64,000 nt of DNA. Origin: Alcaligenes endophyticus (GTDB lineage Bacteria > Pseudomonadota > Gammaproteobacteria > Burkholderiales > Burkholderiaceae_B). Positions 39,550-48,975 of this stretch are shown piece by piece. The number at the start of each line of letters is the position of its first letter. Position 1 is the stretch's first letter. The position numbers were made by a program, and so were the translations under genes. A model generated the notes under the pieces. The model ran no database searches. It was not told where the DNA came from and saw only the letters and a list, made by a program, of their open reading frames with translations. Where the stretch lies: contig NZ_JAPKND010000007.1 of assembly GCF_026344035.1 (NCBI RefSeq), positions 1 through 64,000 on the forward strand, read 5' to 3'.

Positions 39550-40485
39550 ATGAATAAAAAAGAAAGATTTATGGCGGCGGTGTCGGGTGCCAATGTGGAT
39601 CGCCCGCCTGTCACCGCATGGGTACACTTTCAGTCTGATCACTTGGACAGCAAACGCACCGCCGATTTGCACAGTCAATTCATGCAAGCCTATGACTGGG
39701 ATGTCCTGAAGGTAATGAATGACTATCGTTATCCTGTTCCAGCACATGTCAATACCCTAGACTCAGCTGAAAGTCTTAAGGCCTATCGCAGGCTTGACAT
39801 GAACGAGGAACCTTTTCAACTGCAGTTTGATGTCTTGCGCTTGTTGCGAGAGCAGTTGGGGCCTGATACTCCCATGTTGGACACGGTGTTTGAGCCTTAT
39901 CAGCAAATTGTCAGGAACGTAGGTTTCAGTCAGGCAGAGAATTTCTTCGCACAAGAAAGCGCCGCTCTAGAGGCTATTGAGCACGTGACGGAAACGACTT
40001 GCGAGTACGTGCGCGCTGTGAAGGCCATGGGAGTCGAGGGAATTTTTCTGTCGATAAATGGTGCCATTCCTGAGCATCGTCCCCGTGGTGTTACAGAGGA
40101 ACGCCATGAGAAATTTCAAAAGCCTTTTGCGATACGCGTGCTAGAGGCAGCCGAGGGCATGGTACGTGTATTGCACGTTCATGGCGATCACTTGTTGATG
40201 GATCGCGCGTGGGATTACCCCTGCGAGGTCCTTAGTGTTTCTGATCGTTTGGCCAGCAACCCCTCTTTGACACAATTGCGTCAGCATACGGATAAGTGTC
40301 TTATGGGTGGCGTGGATGAGACCCGCATCCAAGAACGCAGTTTGCCCGATGTTAAAGCGGAAGTAGATGATATTCTTGCTCAGGTCGGCAGAGACCGTTT
40401 AATTATCGCGCCAGGTTGCACAATTCCTTCCTTCACACCGATGCGCAACTTAAACTACCTGCGGGAATATACCAAGGCGGTTTAA
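39550..40485 (+). CDS. Uroporphyrinogen decarboxylase (URO-D) family protein
   Basis: A 311-residue TIM-barrel protein starting 'MNKKERFMAAVSGANVDRPP', the typical N-terminus of UroD-like enzymes; 'VHGDHLLMD', 'GGVDETRIQ' and the C-terminal 'LIIAPGCTIPSFTPMRNL' fit the family. It is clearly not housekeeping HemE, so it may be a methyltransferase-like or decarboxylase paralogue linked to the receptor's ligand. The ATG at 39550 follows 'GGAAAGAG'; a GTG four codons upstream is an alternative. Confidence 0.82.
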   Translation: MNKKERFMAAVSGANVDRPPVTAWVHFQSDHLDSKRTADLHSQFMQAYDWDVLKVMNDYRYPVPAHVNTLDSAESLKAYRRLDMNEEPFQLQFDVLRLLREQLGPDTPMLDTVFEPYQQIVRNVGFSQAENFFAQESAALEAIEHVTETTCEYVRAVKAMGVEGIFLSINGAIPEHRPRGVTEERHEKFQKPFAIRVLEAAEGMVRVLHVHGDHLLMDRAWDYPCEVLSVSDRLASNPSLTQLRQHTDKCLMGGVDETRIQERSLPDVKAEVDDILAQVGRDRLIIAPGCTIPSFTPMRNLNYLREYTKAV

Positions 40486-40832
40486 GGGTACGAGGGCTGC
40501 CGGCTTGCGTTTGTTTTGAGCAAGCGGGCAGCCCCAAGTAGAACTTAGAATGCATCGATATTATTGGGTGAGTGTGTAGACAGTTTTATGTTTTGGCGCG
40601 GCTGGCAAGATTCGAACTCACGACCCCTTGGTGCGTAATCAAGATAGCTGAGCGACGAAAGTCTGCCAAAAATCATGAGGTTCGGGTATAGGGGTTGAGT
40701 AGTCAAAGGCAAATTTTGATGAGGGCTACGGACTCTGTGCCGAAATTACTGTGTGAATAGTTCCGCTGTTTGCCTCTATCGAGTATCCGTAGAAAATAGT
40801 TCAGGCTTGAGAAGGTTGAGCCTGCACGAAGT
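40486..40832. other. Non-coding junction with orphan half-tRNA
   Basis: Contains the left copy of the tRNA-Arg 3' half (40594-40632) and no gene. Sequence right of it is island DNA up to the regulator stop codon at 40833; sequence left of it is host flank. Confidence 0.7.
40594..40637 (-). repeat. Left attachment site: orphan 3' half of tRNA-Arg
   Basis: Thirty-nine bases identical to the 3' part of the tRNA-Arg gene (CCA end, T arm and half of the anticodon stem), then one mismatch and CGTA. The 5' half of a tRNA is absent, so this is an att remnant, not a functional gene. Confidence 0.85.
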
Positions 40833-41420
40833 TTAAATATCGCCCACAATCGAATCAGGTCTAATAATCCACAAAATCTTGATCGGGCTGTCGGTGTTGT
40901 TAAGGATGCGGTGCGGCTTGCTACTATTGAATTGAAAGCTATCACCTTCTGACAGGACGTATTGTTTTTCACCTATTAACAGGCTGAGTTCACCCTGCAC
41001 AACCATGCCTGCTTTCTCACCTTGACGTACCAGCAATTCCGGGCCTGAGCCGCCTCCTGGCTCTAGGGTTACCATGAAGAACTCAAGACTTTTGTTGCGC
41101 TTGGGTGACAATAACTCTTTAGTCAAACCATATGGCTTGAATGCAAGTTCTGCTCGTCCATGTGCACGAACGACTTCACTGCTTTCGTCTTCGTATTCTG
41201 GGTCGCTTGTTGGAAAAATAGCCGACATTTCGATATTTAGAGCCTGACATATTCGATTCAAACTCCTTAACGAGGGCATGGTTTGTCCGCGTTCAATATG
41301 GCTCAGCATGCTGACGGAAACGTCCGAGCGTTCGCTTAGCTTTGCCAGCGACAGCTTTTGTTCTTTGCGTAGTTGTCGAAGATGTTGGCCGAGGACGGCG
41401 GGTGATTCGGGCATGGACAT
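40833..41420 (-). CDS. XRE-cupin transcriptional regulator
   Basis: A 195-residue regulator with an N-terminal Cro/C1 helix-turn-helix (~10-65; 'LGQHLRQLRKEQKLSLAKLS', 'VSVSMLSHIERGQTMPSL') and a C-terminal cupin domain (~115-190; 'PELLVRQGEKAGMVVQGELS', 'EGDSFQFNSSKPHRILN'). This architecture usually senses a small molecule in the cupin and represses or activates an adjacent operon. It is divergent from the ABC transporter genes and is the likely switch of the island. 'AAGGCT' lies before the ATG. Confidence 0.9.
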   Translation of the reverse strand: MSMPESPAVLGQHLRQLRKEQKLSLAKLSERSDVSVSMLSHIERGQTMPSLRSLNRICQALNIEMSAIFPTSDPEYEDESSEVVRAHGRAELAFKPYGLTKELLSPKRNKSLEFFMVTLEPGGGSGPELLVRQGEKAGMVVQGELSLLIGEKQYVLSEGDSFQFNSSKPHRILNNTDSPIKILWIIRPDSIVGDI

Positions 41421-41871
41421 TTGTGAGCCTTTCTATTTTGCTAGTACATGTTCATCCGCTCTTTTAATGTAGAGCTGGATTGAAATTTCACTTGACGAAT
41501 ATACCAAATAAACTAATTCGAATCCCTACTACTTTAGCTACGGTGTATAAGCTTGTATCTTGAATGCCCCTTTAAAAGGTCGATTAGTTGTTTCTGGTCG
41601 AAATTATCGGCAAGTTAGAAGTTTTGTTATTGGAAACCTTATGGCACAACCAGTTTCTTTATCATCCTAGCTGCTAATTTTCACTTGTATTGTAAATTTT
41701 TTTAGTTTTTGGAGTGTTTTTTCGGGTTTACACCTATTTTCACTGATTTTTTATACAAATAGAATAATTTTTCATCTGCATGTATTTTTATCGTGCATGT
41801 GAATTTTGTATGTGACATAAATAGTGCAGTGTGCGCTCCTTCTGCGCGTAGGGCTCGATAGGGAAAACTAG
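41421..41871. other. Divergent control region of the island operon
   Basis: An AT-rich 450-bp gap between regulator and transporter genes with no gene. Two copies of TGCATGT lie at 41777-41783 and 41794-41800 (starts 17 bp apart) and a related GTATGTG follows; this is a plausible operator for the XRE-cupin protein. Confidence 0.45.
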
Positions 41872-43476
41872 ATGGCATTCACAAACTTAAGACGGGTTGC
41901 AGCTACTGTAGGCTTTACCTTCGCTATGGTGGCCTTATCAGCATCAGCAGCGGATACCTCCAAGGAGGGAGGCACACTCGTTATGATGACAACGCCTGAA
42001 CCAGCATTGATTACTAATGCTTTGAGTTCAGCGCCTTCGACGGCCGAGTTAGCCACGAAGATTTTTGATGGGCTGTTGGAATACGACATGGACATGCAGC
42101 CCACTCCTTCGTTGGCAGAGTCATGGGAGGTTAGCGAGGACGGCAAAACAGTAACGTTCAATCTGCGAAAAGGGGTCGTTTGGCATGATGGTGAGCCTTT
42201 TACCAGTGCTGATGTGCAATTCTCGCTGCTAAAAGTGGTAAGGGAGTATCATCCGCGAGGTATGGCCAACCTGGGGCCGATTGAATCAATTGATACGCCT
42301 AATGAACATGTAGCCGTTATCAACTTGAAGCACCCTTATCCGCCGATGTTCATGGGGCTATCCAGTCTTGAGGCGCCTATTGTGCCGCGCCATATTTATG
42401 AAGGTACTGATTTTCGGGCGAATCCCGCAGTGAATAACCCCATAGGTACGGGGCCATTCAAGTTTGTACGGTGGGAAAAAGGCAATTTTATTGAGTTGGC
42501 GAAGAATGAAAACTACTGGCGTGAAGGTCGTCCTTATTTGGATCGCCTCATTTTTCGATTTATCGCCGATGCATCGACTCGTTCCGCTGCCTTGGAGCGC
42601 GGTGAAGTTCATGTTGCCAACTTTGGCACTATTAATCCGGTTGAAATGCGTCGCCTAGCTGATTTGCCTGAGATTGAAATTGCCGAAGGCGGTTATGAAG
42701 CACTGGCCCCGATGATGTTGTTGGAGCTAAATACTCAGCGAGGCCCCCTTGCTGATAAGCGTGTGCGGCAGGCTATTGCTTACGCTCTGGATCGCGAATT
42801 TATTACTAAAAATATTTGGTACGGTTTTGGTAAACCGGCGATTGGACCGATTTCATCCGTGTATGGAAACTTGCATACGACTGAAGGCGTGCGTAAGTTT
42901 GACGTTGAAGACCGTTTGGATATTGCGAACAAGCTGTTGGATGATGCAGGATATCCGCGTGATGGCAAGAAGGGTAGCCGTTTTACTATCGTCCACGATG
43001 TGGCTCCTTTTGGTGAAGATTGGCGACGCATGGGCGAATACATTCGCCAAGCACTTTCTCGTTTAGGTATAGATGTGACCCTGCGCAATAGTGACTTCCC
43101 CACCTTCGCTCGCCAAGTACACGCAGAATACGATTTTGACATGACCTCAAGTTGGTCTGTGGGAATGGCCGACCCCACCCTGGGTGTTCAGCGTAATTAC
43201 TGGTCTGAAGCGATTAATCCCGAAGTTCCATTTGCGAACGTATCACGCTACAGCAATCCCGAAGGCGACGAGCTATGGGTTGCTGCTCAAACAGAACTAG
43301 ACCCTTCAAAACGTGCCGAGCTTTTCCATAAATTGCAACGTCAGATTGTTGAAGATAGTCCGCTAATTTTAATCATGGAAATGCAGCTGGTTGCACTCAA
43401 AAGTTCAGCAGTGCAAGACCTAATTACAACACCCTTGGGTGTGCGTGGTGGTCTTTATGATACCTGGATGAAGTAA
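41872..43476 (+). CDS. ABC transporter substrate-binding protein (peptide/nickel family)
   Basis: SBP family 5 protein of 534 residues. Signal peptide ends 'ALSASAADT' (~27). Family blocks: 'TKIFDGLLEYDMDMQPTPSL', 'LAESWEVSEDGKTVTFNLRK', 'VVWHDGEPFTSADVQFSLL' and 'KRVRQAIAYALDREF'. It delivers ligand to the two permeases encoded downstream. The next gene is a close paralogue, so this cluster has two receptors for one importer. The family binds oligopeptides but also many other solutes. Confidence 0.94.
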   Translation: MAFTNLRRVAATVGFTFAMVALSASAADTSKEGGTLVMMTTPEPALITNALSSAPSTAELATKIFDGLLEYDMDMQPTPSLAESWEVSEDGKTVTFNLRKGVVWHDGEPFTSADVQFSLLKVVREYHPRGMANLGPIESIDTPNEHVAVINLKHPYPPMFMGLSSLEAPIVPRHIYEGTDFRANPAVNNPIGTGPFKFVRWEKGNFIELAKNENYWREGRPYLDRLIFRFIADASTRSAALERGEVHVANFGTINPVEMRRLADLPEIEIAEGGYEALAPMMLLELNTQRGPLADKRVRQAIAYALDREFITKNIWYGFGKPAIGPISSVYGNLHTTEGVRKFDVEDRLDIANKLLDDAGYPRDGKKGSRFTIVHDVAPFGEDWRRMGEYIRQALSRLGIDVTLRNSDFPTFARQVHAEYDFDMTSSWSVGMADPTLGVQRNYWSEAINPEVPFANVSRYSNPEGDELWVAAQTELDPSKRAELFHKLQRQIVEDSPLILIMEMQLVALKSSAVQDLITTPLGVRGGLYDTWMK

Positions 43477-43513
43477 CGTAAACACATACTAATGATGTAA
43501 CTAAGGAGGCAGT

Positions 43514-45130
43514 ATGGCTTTAACAAGTATTAAAAAAACCATAGCCCTGTTCGGTTGTGTGCTATTGACCGCGGCGGTAGCATCGCCGGTTTTATCCCAG
43601 CCTATGCCTGAGTATGGTGGTAGCCTGGTCATCACCACCACACCCGAGCCGTCGCTTATCACAAACGCACTAAGTTCAGCGCCTACAACGAACGAAGTCG
43701 CAACTAAGCTGTTTGATGGCTTGCTTGAATACGATATGGACTTGAATCCGCTGCCTTCATTGGCCGAATCTTGGGAGGTTAGTGAAGACGGTAAAACGGT
43801 CACGTTTAATCTGCGCAAAGGTGTTTATTGGCATGACGGCGAGCCCTTTACCAGTTCTGACGTTCAGTTTACGTTGCTGAATATCGTGAAGGAATATCAC
43901 CCGCGCGGGAAGCAAAACCTGGGGCCGGTTGAAAGCATCGATACGCCTGATGAACATACTGTCATTCTTAATCTGGTGCATCCTTACCCACCCATGCTGA
44001 AGGGATTGTCTAGCCTGGAGGTGCCGATCCTGCCGCGGCATATATACGAAGATACGGACATCCGTAACAACCCCGCTGTCAACGCTCCGATTGGAACTGG
44101 TCCGTTCAAATTCGCCCGCTGGGACAAAGGTAGCTTCATTGAGCTTGAAAAAAACGAAAATTATTGGCGCGAAGGGCGTCCTTACCTTGATCGCGTAATT
44201 TTCCGCTTTATCGCTGATGCATCAACTCGCTCGGCGGCGCTTGAGCGCGGTGAAGTACATGTTGCTACGTTTGGTTCCATTAATCCGGTAGAAATGCGAC
44301 GTTTAGCAGAATTGCCAGAAATCGAAATCGCTGAAGGAGGTTATGAGGCGCTGGCTCCGGTTATTACGTTGGAACTGAACACGAAGAGGCCGCCGATGGA
44401 TGACAAGCGTGTCCGTCAGGCAATTGCTTATGCTATTGACCGCGACTTCATTACCAATGCTATTTGGTATGGTTTTGGTAAGCCGGCCATGGGGCCCTTG
44501 TCGTCAGTGTACGAGCCCTCGGGTTTGTACACCGAAGAAGGTGTTCGTCGCTTTGACGTTGAGGATCGCTTAGATATCGCCAACAAGCTGCTGGACGAAG
44601 CGGGTCAGCTGCGAGGTAAGGACGGCATTCGCTTCAAGATTGTGCATGACGTCGCGCCTAACGGAGAAGACTGGCGGCGCATGGGCGAATATATTAAGCA
44701 AGCCCTGACAAAAGTTGGTATCGATGTTGAGCTGCGTAACAGTGATGCACCAACGTTTATGCGCCAAGTTTATGGCGGGGAATATGATTTCTGGATGGCT
44801 TCTGGTTGGCCGATTGGCATGGCAGATCCTTCTCTAGGACTGATGCGTTATTTTTGGTCGAAAAATATTCGTCCCGTTCCTTACGCTAACACGTCTCGCT
44901 ATGAAAACCACGACGTTGATGTTATGTGGGAAGCAGCCCAGATCGAAACTAATCCGGCTAAACGCGCAGAACTCTTCCATAACTTGCAAAGGCAACTGGT
45001 TGAGGACAGCCCTATGATTTGGTTGATGGAAAAGGCTTTGGTGTCTATGCAGCATTCTGATGTGCAAGATTTGATTACCTCTCCATTTGGTGTGCGTGGC
45101 GGTTTAGCTGACACCTGGATTAAGAAGTAG
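43514..45130 (+). CDS. ABC transporter substrate-binding protein, paralogue
   Basis: A 538-residue SBP family 5 protein, recognisably similar to the preceding one along its whole length (for example 'LEYDMDLNPLPSLAESWEV', 'FIADASTRSAALERGEVHVA' and 'EIEIAEGGYEALAP' occur in near-identical form in both). The signal peptide ends around 'VLSQPMP' (~30). It therefore arose by tandem duplication. Strong ribosome site 'AAGGAGGCAGT'. Differences are scattered over the protein, so the two copies may have different ligand specificity. Confidence 0.94.
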   Translation: MALTSIKKTIALFGCVLLTAAVASPVLSQPMPEYGGSLVITTTPEPSLITNALSSAPTTNEVATKLFDGLLEYDMDLNPLPSLAESWEVSEDGKTVTFNLRKGVYWHDGEPFTSSDVQFTLLNIVKEYHPRGKQNLGPVESIDTPDEHTVILNLVHPYPPMLKGLSSLEVPILPRHIYEDTDIRNNPAVNAPIGTGPFKFARWDKGSFIELEKNENYWREGRPYLDRVIFRFIADASTRSAALERGEVHVATFGSINPVEMRRLAELPEIEIAEGGYEALAPVITLELNTKRPPMDDKRVRQAIAYAIDRDFITNAIWYGFGKPAMGPLSSVYEPSGLYTEEGVRRFDVEDRLDIANKLLDEAGQLRGKDGIRFKIVHDVAPNGEDWRRMGEYIKQALTKVGIDVELRNSDAPTFMRQVYGGEYDFWMASGWPIGMADPSLGLMRYFWSKNIRPVPYANTSRYENHDVDVMWEAAQIETNPAKRAELFHNLQRQLVEDSPMIWLMEKALVSMQHSDVQDLITSPFGVRGGLADTWIKK

Positions 45131-45141
45131 TAAGGACTCTT

Positions 45142-46137
45142 ATGTGGTTAGCTCGAGGTAAATACGTACTGGGAAGGCTGTTGCACGGGGTGCCAATTAT
45201 TTTTGCCATCGTCATCGTTAACTTTTTTTTGATAAGACTGGCGCCAGGTGATGCTGCGCAGGTATTGGCAGGTGAAGCCGGCGCGGCAAGCGAGCAGTAT
45301 ATGCAACAGATCCGTGCTCAGTTCGGCCTGGATCAGCCCCTCTACCAGCAATTCTTCAATTACATGAAGAATATTCTGATGTTTGATATGGGGTATTCGT
45401 TTCGCCATGGACGCGATGTCGCAGACTTGATTTTTGAGCGACTTGGGGCTACGGCGTTACTGATGGTTGCATCGATGATCATCTCGGTTGGTTTTGGTGT
45501 TCTCCTAGGGGCGATTGCTGCCATGAAGGGACGCAGTGTTGTTGGCATTGCGATCATGGTATTTGCAATTGTGTCTTATGCGACGCCGCTGTTCTGGGTC
45601 GGCCTGATGTTCATCATTGTTTTTTCGTTGAATCTTGGCTGGTTTCCAACTAGTGGCATTATTACCATTGGCGCAGGGTACGAAGGGTGGCGTTATGTGC
45701 TGGATGTGGCGCATCATCTGGTCCTGCCCGCGGTGACGTTGTCATTTTTCTATATGGCGCTCTACACACGTTTGATGCGTGCATCAATGCTGGAAACTCT
45801 TAGGATGGACTTTGTGAATATGGCAAAGGCCAAAGGGCTGCACAAAGGAAAAATCGTACGGCGGCATGGTCTGCGTAATGCTATTTTGCCTGTCTTGACG
45901 ATGGCAGGGGTGCAAGTCTCGGGCATGCTGGGAGGGTCAGTCATTGTGGAGTCTGTATTTGGTTGGCCGGGGTTGGGACTGTTGGCATATGAGTCCCTAT
46001 TCGCCCGTGACCTTAATTTGCTGCTGGGGATCTTCTTTTTAAGCTCCATTATGGTGGTTGTCACCAATGCGGTGGTTGATTTGCTTTATACGCTTGTGGA
46101 CCCACGGATTGAATTAAGGAGATCAAGCCATGGCTGA
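45142..46137 (+). CDS. ABC transporter permease, DppB type
   Basis: First inner-membrane permease subunit, 331 residues, with an N-terminal helix, a periplasmic stretch 'QYMQQIRAQFGLDQPLYQQF' and five further helices. The EAA-type cytoplasmic loop appears as 'MDFVNMAKAKGLHKGKIVRR' and 'GLRNAILPVLTMAGVQVSG', ending 'VFGWPGLG'. It pairs with the next permease to form the channel. 'AAGGACTC' precedes the ATG; the stop overlaps the next start by 8 bp. Confidence 0.94.
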   Translation: MWLARGKYVLGRLLHGVPIIFAIVIVNFFLIRLAPGDAAQVLAGEAGAASEQYMQQIRAQFGLDQPLYQQFFNYMKNILMFDMGYSFRHGRDVADLIFERLGATALLMVASMIISVGFGVLLGAIAAMKGRSVVGIAIMVFAIVSYATPLFWVGLMFIIVFSLNLGWFPTSGIITIGAGYEGWRYVLDVAHHLVLPAVTLSFFYMALYTRLMRASMLETLRMDFVNMAKAKGLHKGKIVRRHGLRNAILPVLTMAGVQVSGMLGGSVIVESVFGWPGLGLLAYESLFARDLNLLLGIFFLSSIMVVVTNAVVDLLYTLVDPRIELRRSSHG

Positions 46138-46975
46138 TGAGATGACGCAGCAAAGTACAGTATGGGGGCGCTTCTGGCGTAACCCCAATGCCATCATCGG
46201 AATGGTGATTCTGACGGGTATTTTTTCCTTGGTGATCTCGGCACCGTTTGTTTTTCCAGATGGCCCCTTCGAAATGGTCGGCTTGCCGTTCAGCCAGCCT
46301 TTTGGTGAGTTCCTGTTCGGTACCGATATGCTGGGCCGTAGCGTTGCTGCAGGTATTGCGTATGGCGCGCAGATCTCGCTTTTGGTTGGCACTGTATCCA
46401 CGCTGGTGATTGTGCTGCTTGGCACAGTGATTGGCGGACTGTCTGGTTACTATGGTGGTCGCGTCGATACGTTGATGATGCGCATCACGGAATTTTTTCA
46501 GACGATTCCTAGCTTCATCGGTGCAATAGTGATCGTGGCGGTGCTGGGGTCAACATTGACTCATATTATTGGTGCGATTGCTATTGTTTCCTGGGCGCCT
46601 CTGGCCCGCTTGGTGCGTGCCGAAGTTATCCGAGTCAAGAACGCAGAGTTTGTTCATGCCTGTGTCGCTTTGGGAATGAAAGATCTGCGGATTATGATGG
46701 TTCAGGTTCTTCCCAATGTTCTGTCTACTATTACCGTGGCTGGTTCTTTGATGGTAGCCACAGCTATTTTGTTCGAGTCTGGTCTCTCGTTTTTGGGCCT
46801 GGGCGACCCGAACGTGATGACCTGGGGTTTTATGGTTGGAGCTGGCCGCTCAGCTATCCGTACGGCGTGGTGGATGGTGACCATACCTGGTATTGCTATT
46901 TTGTTGACGGTGTTGGCGATCAACCTTACGGGAGACGCTTTGAACGAAGCACTTAATCCGAGGTTAAAGCAATGA
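46130..46975 (+). CDS. ABC transporter permease, DppC type
   Basis: Second permease subunit, 281 residues and six predicted helices. The N-terminal 'GTDMLGRSVAAGIAYGAQIS' and EAA loop 'VKNAEFVHACVALGMKDLRI' and 'ESGLSFLGLGDPNVMTWG' are typical of DppC/OppC. It overlaps both neighbours (8 bp with DppB type, ATGA with the ATPase), so the importer subunits are coupled in translation. Confidence 0.94.
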   Translation: MADEMTQQSTVWGRFWRNPNAIIGMVILTGIFSLVISAPFVFPDGPFEMVGLPFSQPFGEFLFGTDMLGRSVAAGIAYGAQISLLVGTVSTLVIVLLGTVIGGLSGYYGGRVDTLMMRITEFFQTIPSFIGAIVIVAVLGSTLTHIIGAIAIVSWAPLARLVRAEVIRVKNAEFVHACVALGMKDLRIMMVQVLPNVLSTITVAGSLMVATAILFESGLSFLGLGDPNVMTWGFMVGAGRSAIRTAWWMVTIPGIAILLTVLAINLTGDALNEALNPRLKQ

Positions 46976-47976
46976 AAGCGCAAGCGACACTTTTAGAAGT
47001 TCGGGACTTGCGTACCGAGTTCCGTTTTGCTCGGACGCAGTGGTTTCCCGTGGTAAATAACGTCAGCCTGGAGGTGGCGGCGGGAGAGACGTTAGCCGTA
47101 GTAGGAGAGTCGGGTTGTGGCAAAAGTATGCTGGCCTATTCGATTATGCGGCTACTGCCCGATCGGATCGCACGTCCCGCTGGTGGACAGATTCTGTTGT
47201 TAGGCCGTGACCTGGCAAGTTTACGTGAAGATGAAATGCGCAAGGTTCGCGGAAAAGACGTGTCTATGATTTTTCAGGAGCCCATGACCAGCTTAAACCC
47301 GTTAATGACAGTGGGACGGCAGGTGGCCGAAAGCGTCATCGAACATACCGCATGTTCCTTTGAAGCTGCTCATAAGCGCACGCTGGAACTGTTTGATCTG
47401 GTCGGTATACCAGAGCCGGGCAAGCGCTTCGATCAGTATCCTCACCACCTCTCAGGTGGAATGAGACAGCGAATAGTCATTGCGATTGCTCTGGCGTGCA
47501 ACCCTAAGGTGCTGATTGCTGATGAGCCTACTACTGCGTTGGATGTGACAATTCAGGCCCAGGTATTAGAACTGATCGACCGTCTTAAATCGGAAATGGG
47601 TATGGGTGTAATTCTAATCACTCATGACCTGGGTGTCGTGGCCGAATGGGCTCAGCGTGTCATGGTGATGTATGCCGGTAGGAAGGTCGAAGAGTCCGAT
47701 TCAGAGTCATTTTTCCAAGCGCCAAGTCACCCGTATAGTCAGGCTTTACTGGCCAGCGTTCCGCGCCCAGACATTGAGGATATGGCCGATGTGCACGAGT
47801 TGGCGGAAATTCCCGGTGCTGTTCCCCCGTTGAATCGTTTGGGGGCAGGCTGCACTTTTGCCCCGCGATGCCTCAACTCCATGGGTCGTTGTCGCCAAGA
47901 TGTGCCAATGCTTACGGAACAATCTGACGGACGTCAAGTGGCCTGTTTTAACCGCAAAGCTGGAACGCTGTTATGA
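46972..47976 (+). CDS. ABC transporter ATP-binding protein, DppD type
   Basis: ATPase subunit of 334 residues: Walker A 'GESGCGKSM' (~44), signature 'LSGGMRQRIVIAIAL' (~160), Walker B 'VLIADEPTTALD', and a C-terminal oligopeptide-transporter extension 'RLGAGCTFAPRCLNSMGRC' that in this family often holds an Fe-S cluster via its cysteines. Starts in ATGA overlap with the permease and overlaps the next ATPase the same way. Confidence 0.95.
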   Translation: MKAQATLLEVRDLRTEFRFARTQWFPVVNNVSLEVAAGETLAVVGESGCGKSMLAYSIMRLLPDRIARPAGGQILLLGRDLASLREDEMRKVRGKDVSMIFQEPMTSLNPLMTVGRQVAESVIEHTACSFEAAHKRTLELFDLVGIPEPGKRFDQYPHHLSGGMRQRIVIAIALACNPKVLIADEPTTALDVTIQAQVLELIDRLKSEMGMGVILITHDLGVVAEWAQRVMVMYAGRKVEESDSESFFQAPSHPYSQALLASVPRPDIEDMADVHELAEIPGAVPPLNRLGAGCTFAPRCLNSMGRCRQDVPMLTEQSDGRQVACFNRKAGTLL

Positions 47977-48947
47977 AAGATAATGCTACGCCTGTACTGA
48001 AAGTAAAAAACCTAGTTAAGCACTATGCCACTAACGCTGGCACGGTGCGAGCGGTTGATGATGTCAGCTTTGTGGTTAATGAGGGTGAAACCCTTGGTGT
48101 GGTTGGGGAGTCAGGGTGCGGGAAATCGACCATGGGCCGTACGCTGGTCCGTTTGCTAGAGCCGAATTCGGGGACAATTTCTTTCATGGGTCAAGATATT
48201 ACCCATGCTTCGCGTGCCTCACTTAGGGAGGTACGACGCGATATACAAATGGTTTTTCAGGATCCTTACGCGTCGCTGAATCCTCGGCGTACGGTGCGTC
48301 AGATCCTGGCTGAACCTTTTGATGTTCATGGGATAGGTCGTCGTTCTGACCGAGCTGTTCAGGTCAGCGAATTGCTGGATCGTGTTGGCTTGCACCAAGA
48401 ACACGCTGACCGTTATTCTCATGAGTTTTCCGGAGGTCAAAGGCAGCGGGTAGCGATCGCTAGGGCTATTGCTTTGGAACCCAAGGTTGTTGTGTGTGAC
48501 GAGCCGGTTTCTGCATTGGATGTGTCGATTCAGGCACAAATTATTAATTTGCTGAAGCGTTTGCAGGCGGAAAATGGACTGGCATATGTGTTTATTTCAC
48601 ATGACCTGTCAGTTGTGGGGTATCTAGCCGACCGGATCGCCGTGATGTACTTAGGCGAGATTGTTGAAATTGCGTCCAAGTCATCAATGTGGGAAAAGCC
48701 TTTGCATCCTTACACTCAAGTGTTGTTTTCGGCAATTCCTGTCGCTAAGCCGCCTAGCGTCCTGCGACGACACCGTCAGACCTTGATCGGTGAATTGCCT
48801 AGTCCTATCAACCCGCCTCAGGGTTGCCGGTTTCATACACGTTGCCCGCATGTAATGCCAAAGTGTTCGATGCAGCCGCCAAAGCTGAAAGCTGTGGCGG
48901 GTGGTGAGGCAAGAGGCCATCAGGTTGCCTGTCACTTGTATGAGTAG
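47973..48947 (+). CDS. ABC transporter ATP-binding protein, DppF type
   Basis: Second ATPase, 324 residues, with Walker A 'GESGCGKSTMGRT' (~46), 'FSGGQRQRVAIARAI' signature, Walker B 'VVVCDEPVSALD' and the C-terminal 'PPQGCRFHTRCPHVMPKC' Cys-rich extension. Together with the DppD-type protein it forms the heterodimeric motor. The 3' end is followed within a few bases by the molybdenum hydroxylase large subunit, so import and oxidation are probably in one transcript. Confidence 0.95.
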   Translation: MKDNATPVLKVKNLVKHYATNAGTVRAVDDVSFVVNEGETLGVVGESGCGKSTMGRTLVRLLEPNSGTISFMGQDITHASRASLREVRRDIQMVFQDPYASLNPRRTVRQILAEPFDVHGIGRRSDRAVQVSELLDRVGLHQEHADRYSHEFSGGQRQRVAIARAIALEPKVVVCDEPVSALDVSIQAQIINLLKRLQAENGLAYVFISHDLSVVGYLADRIAVMYLGEIVEIASKSSMWEKPLHPYTQVLFSAIPVAKPPSVLRRHRQTLIGELPSPINPPQGCRFHTRCPHVMPKCSMQPPKLKAVAGGEARGHQVACHLYE

Positions 48948-48975
48948 GCCTTCTTTTTATTTGGTAGATGATGCT

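Noticed and set aside
40594-40637. A second tRNA-Arg gene
   Set aside because: Only the 3' half matches; the D arm and 5' acceptor strand are absent, so it cannot fold into a tRNA and is treated as an att remnant.
40703-40972. Minus-strand frame overlapping the XRE-cupin gene end
   Set aside because: Shadow in another frame of the cupin domain; no features of its own.
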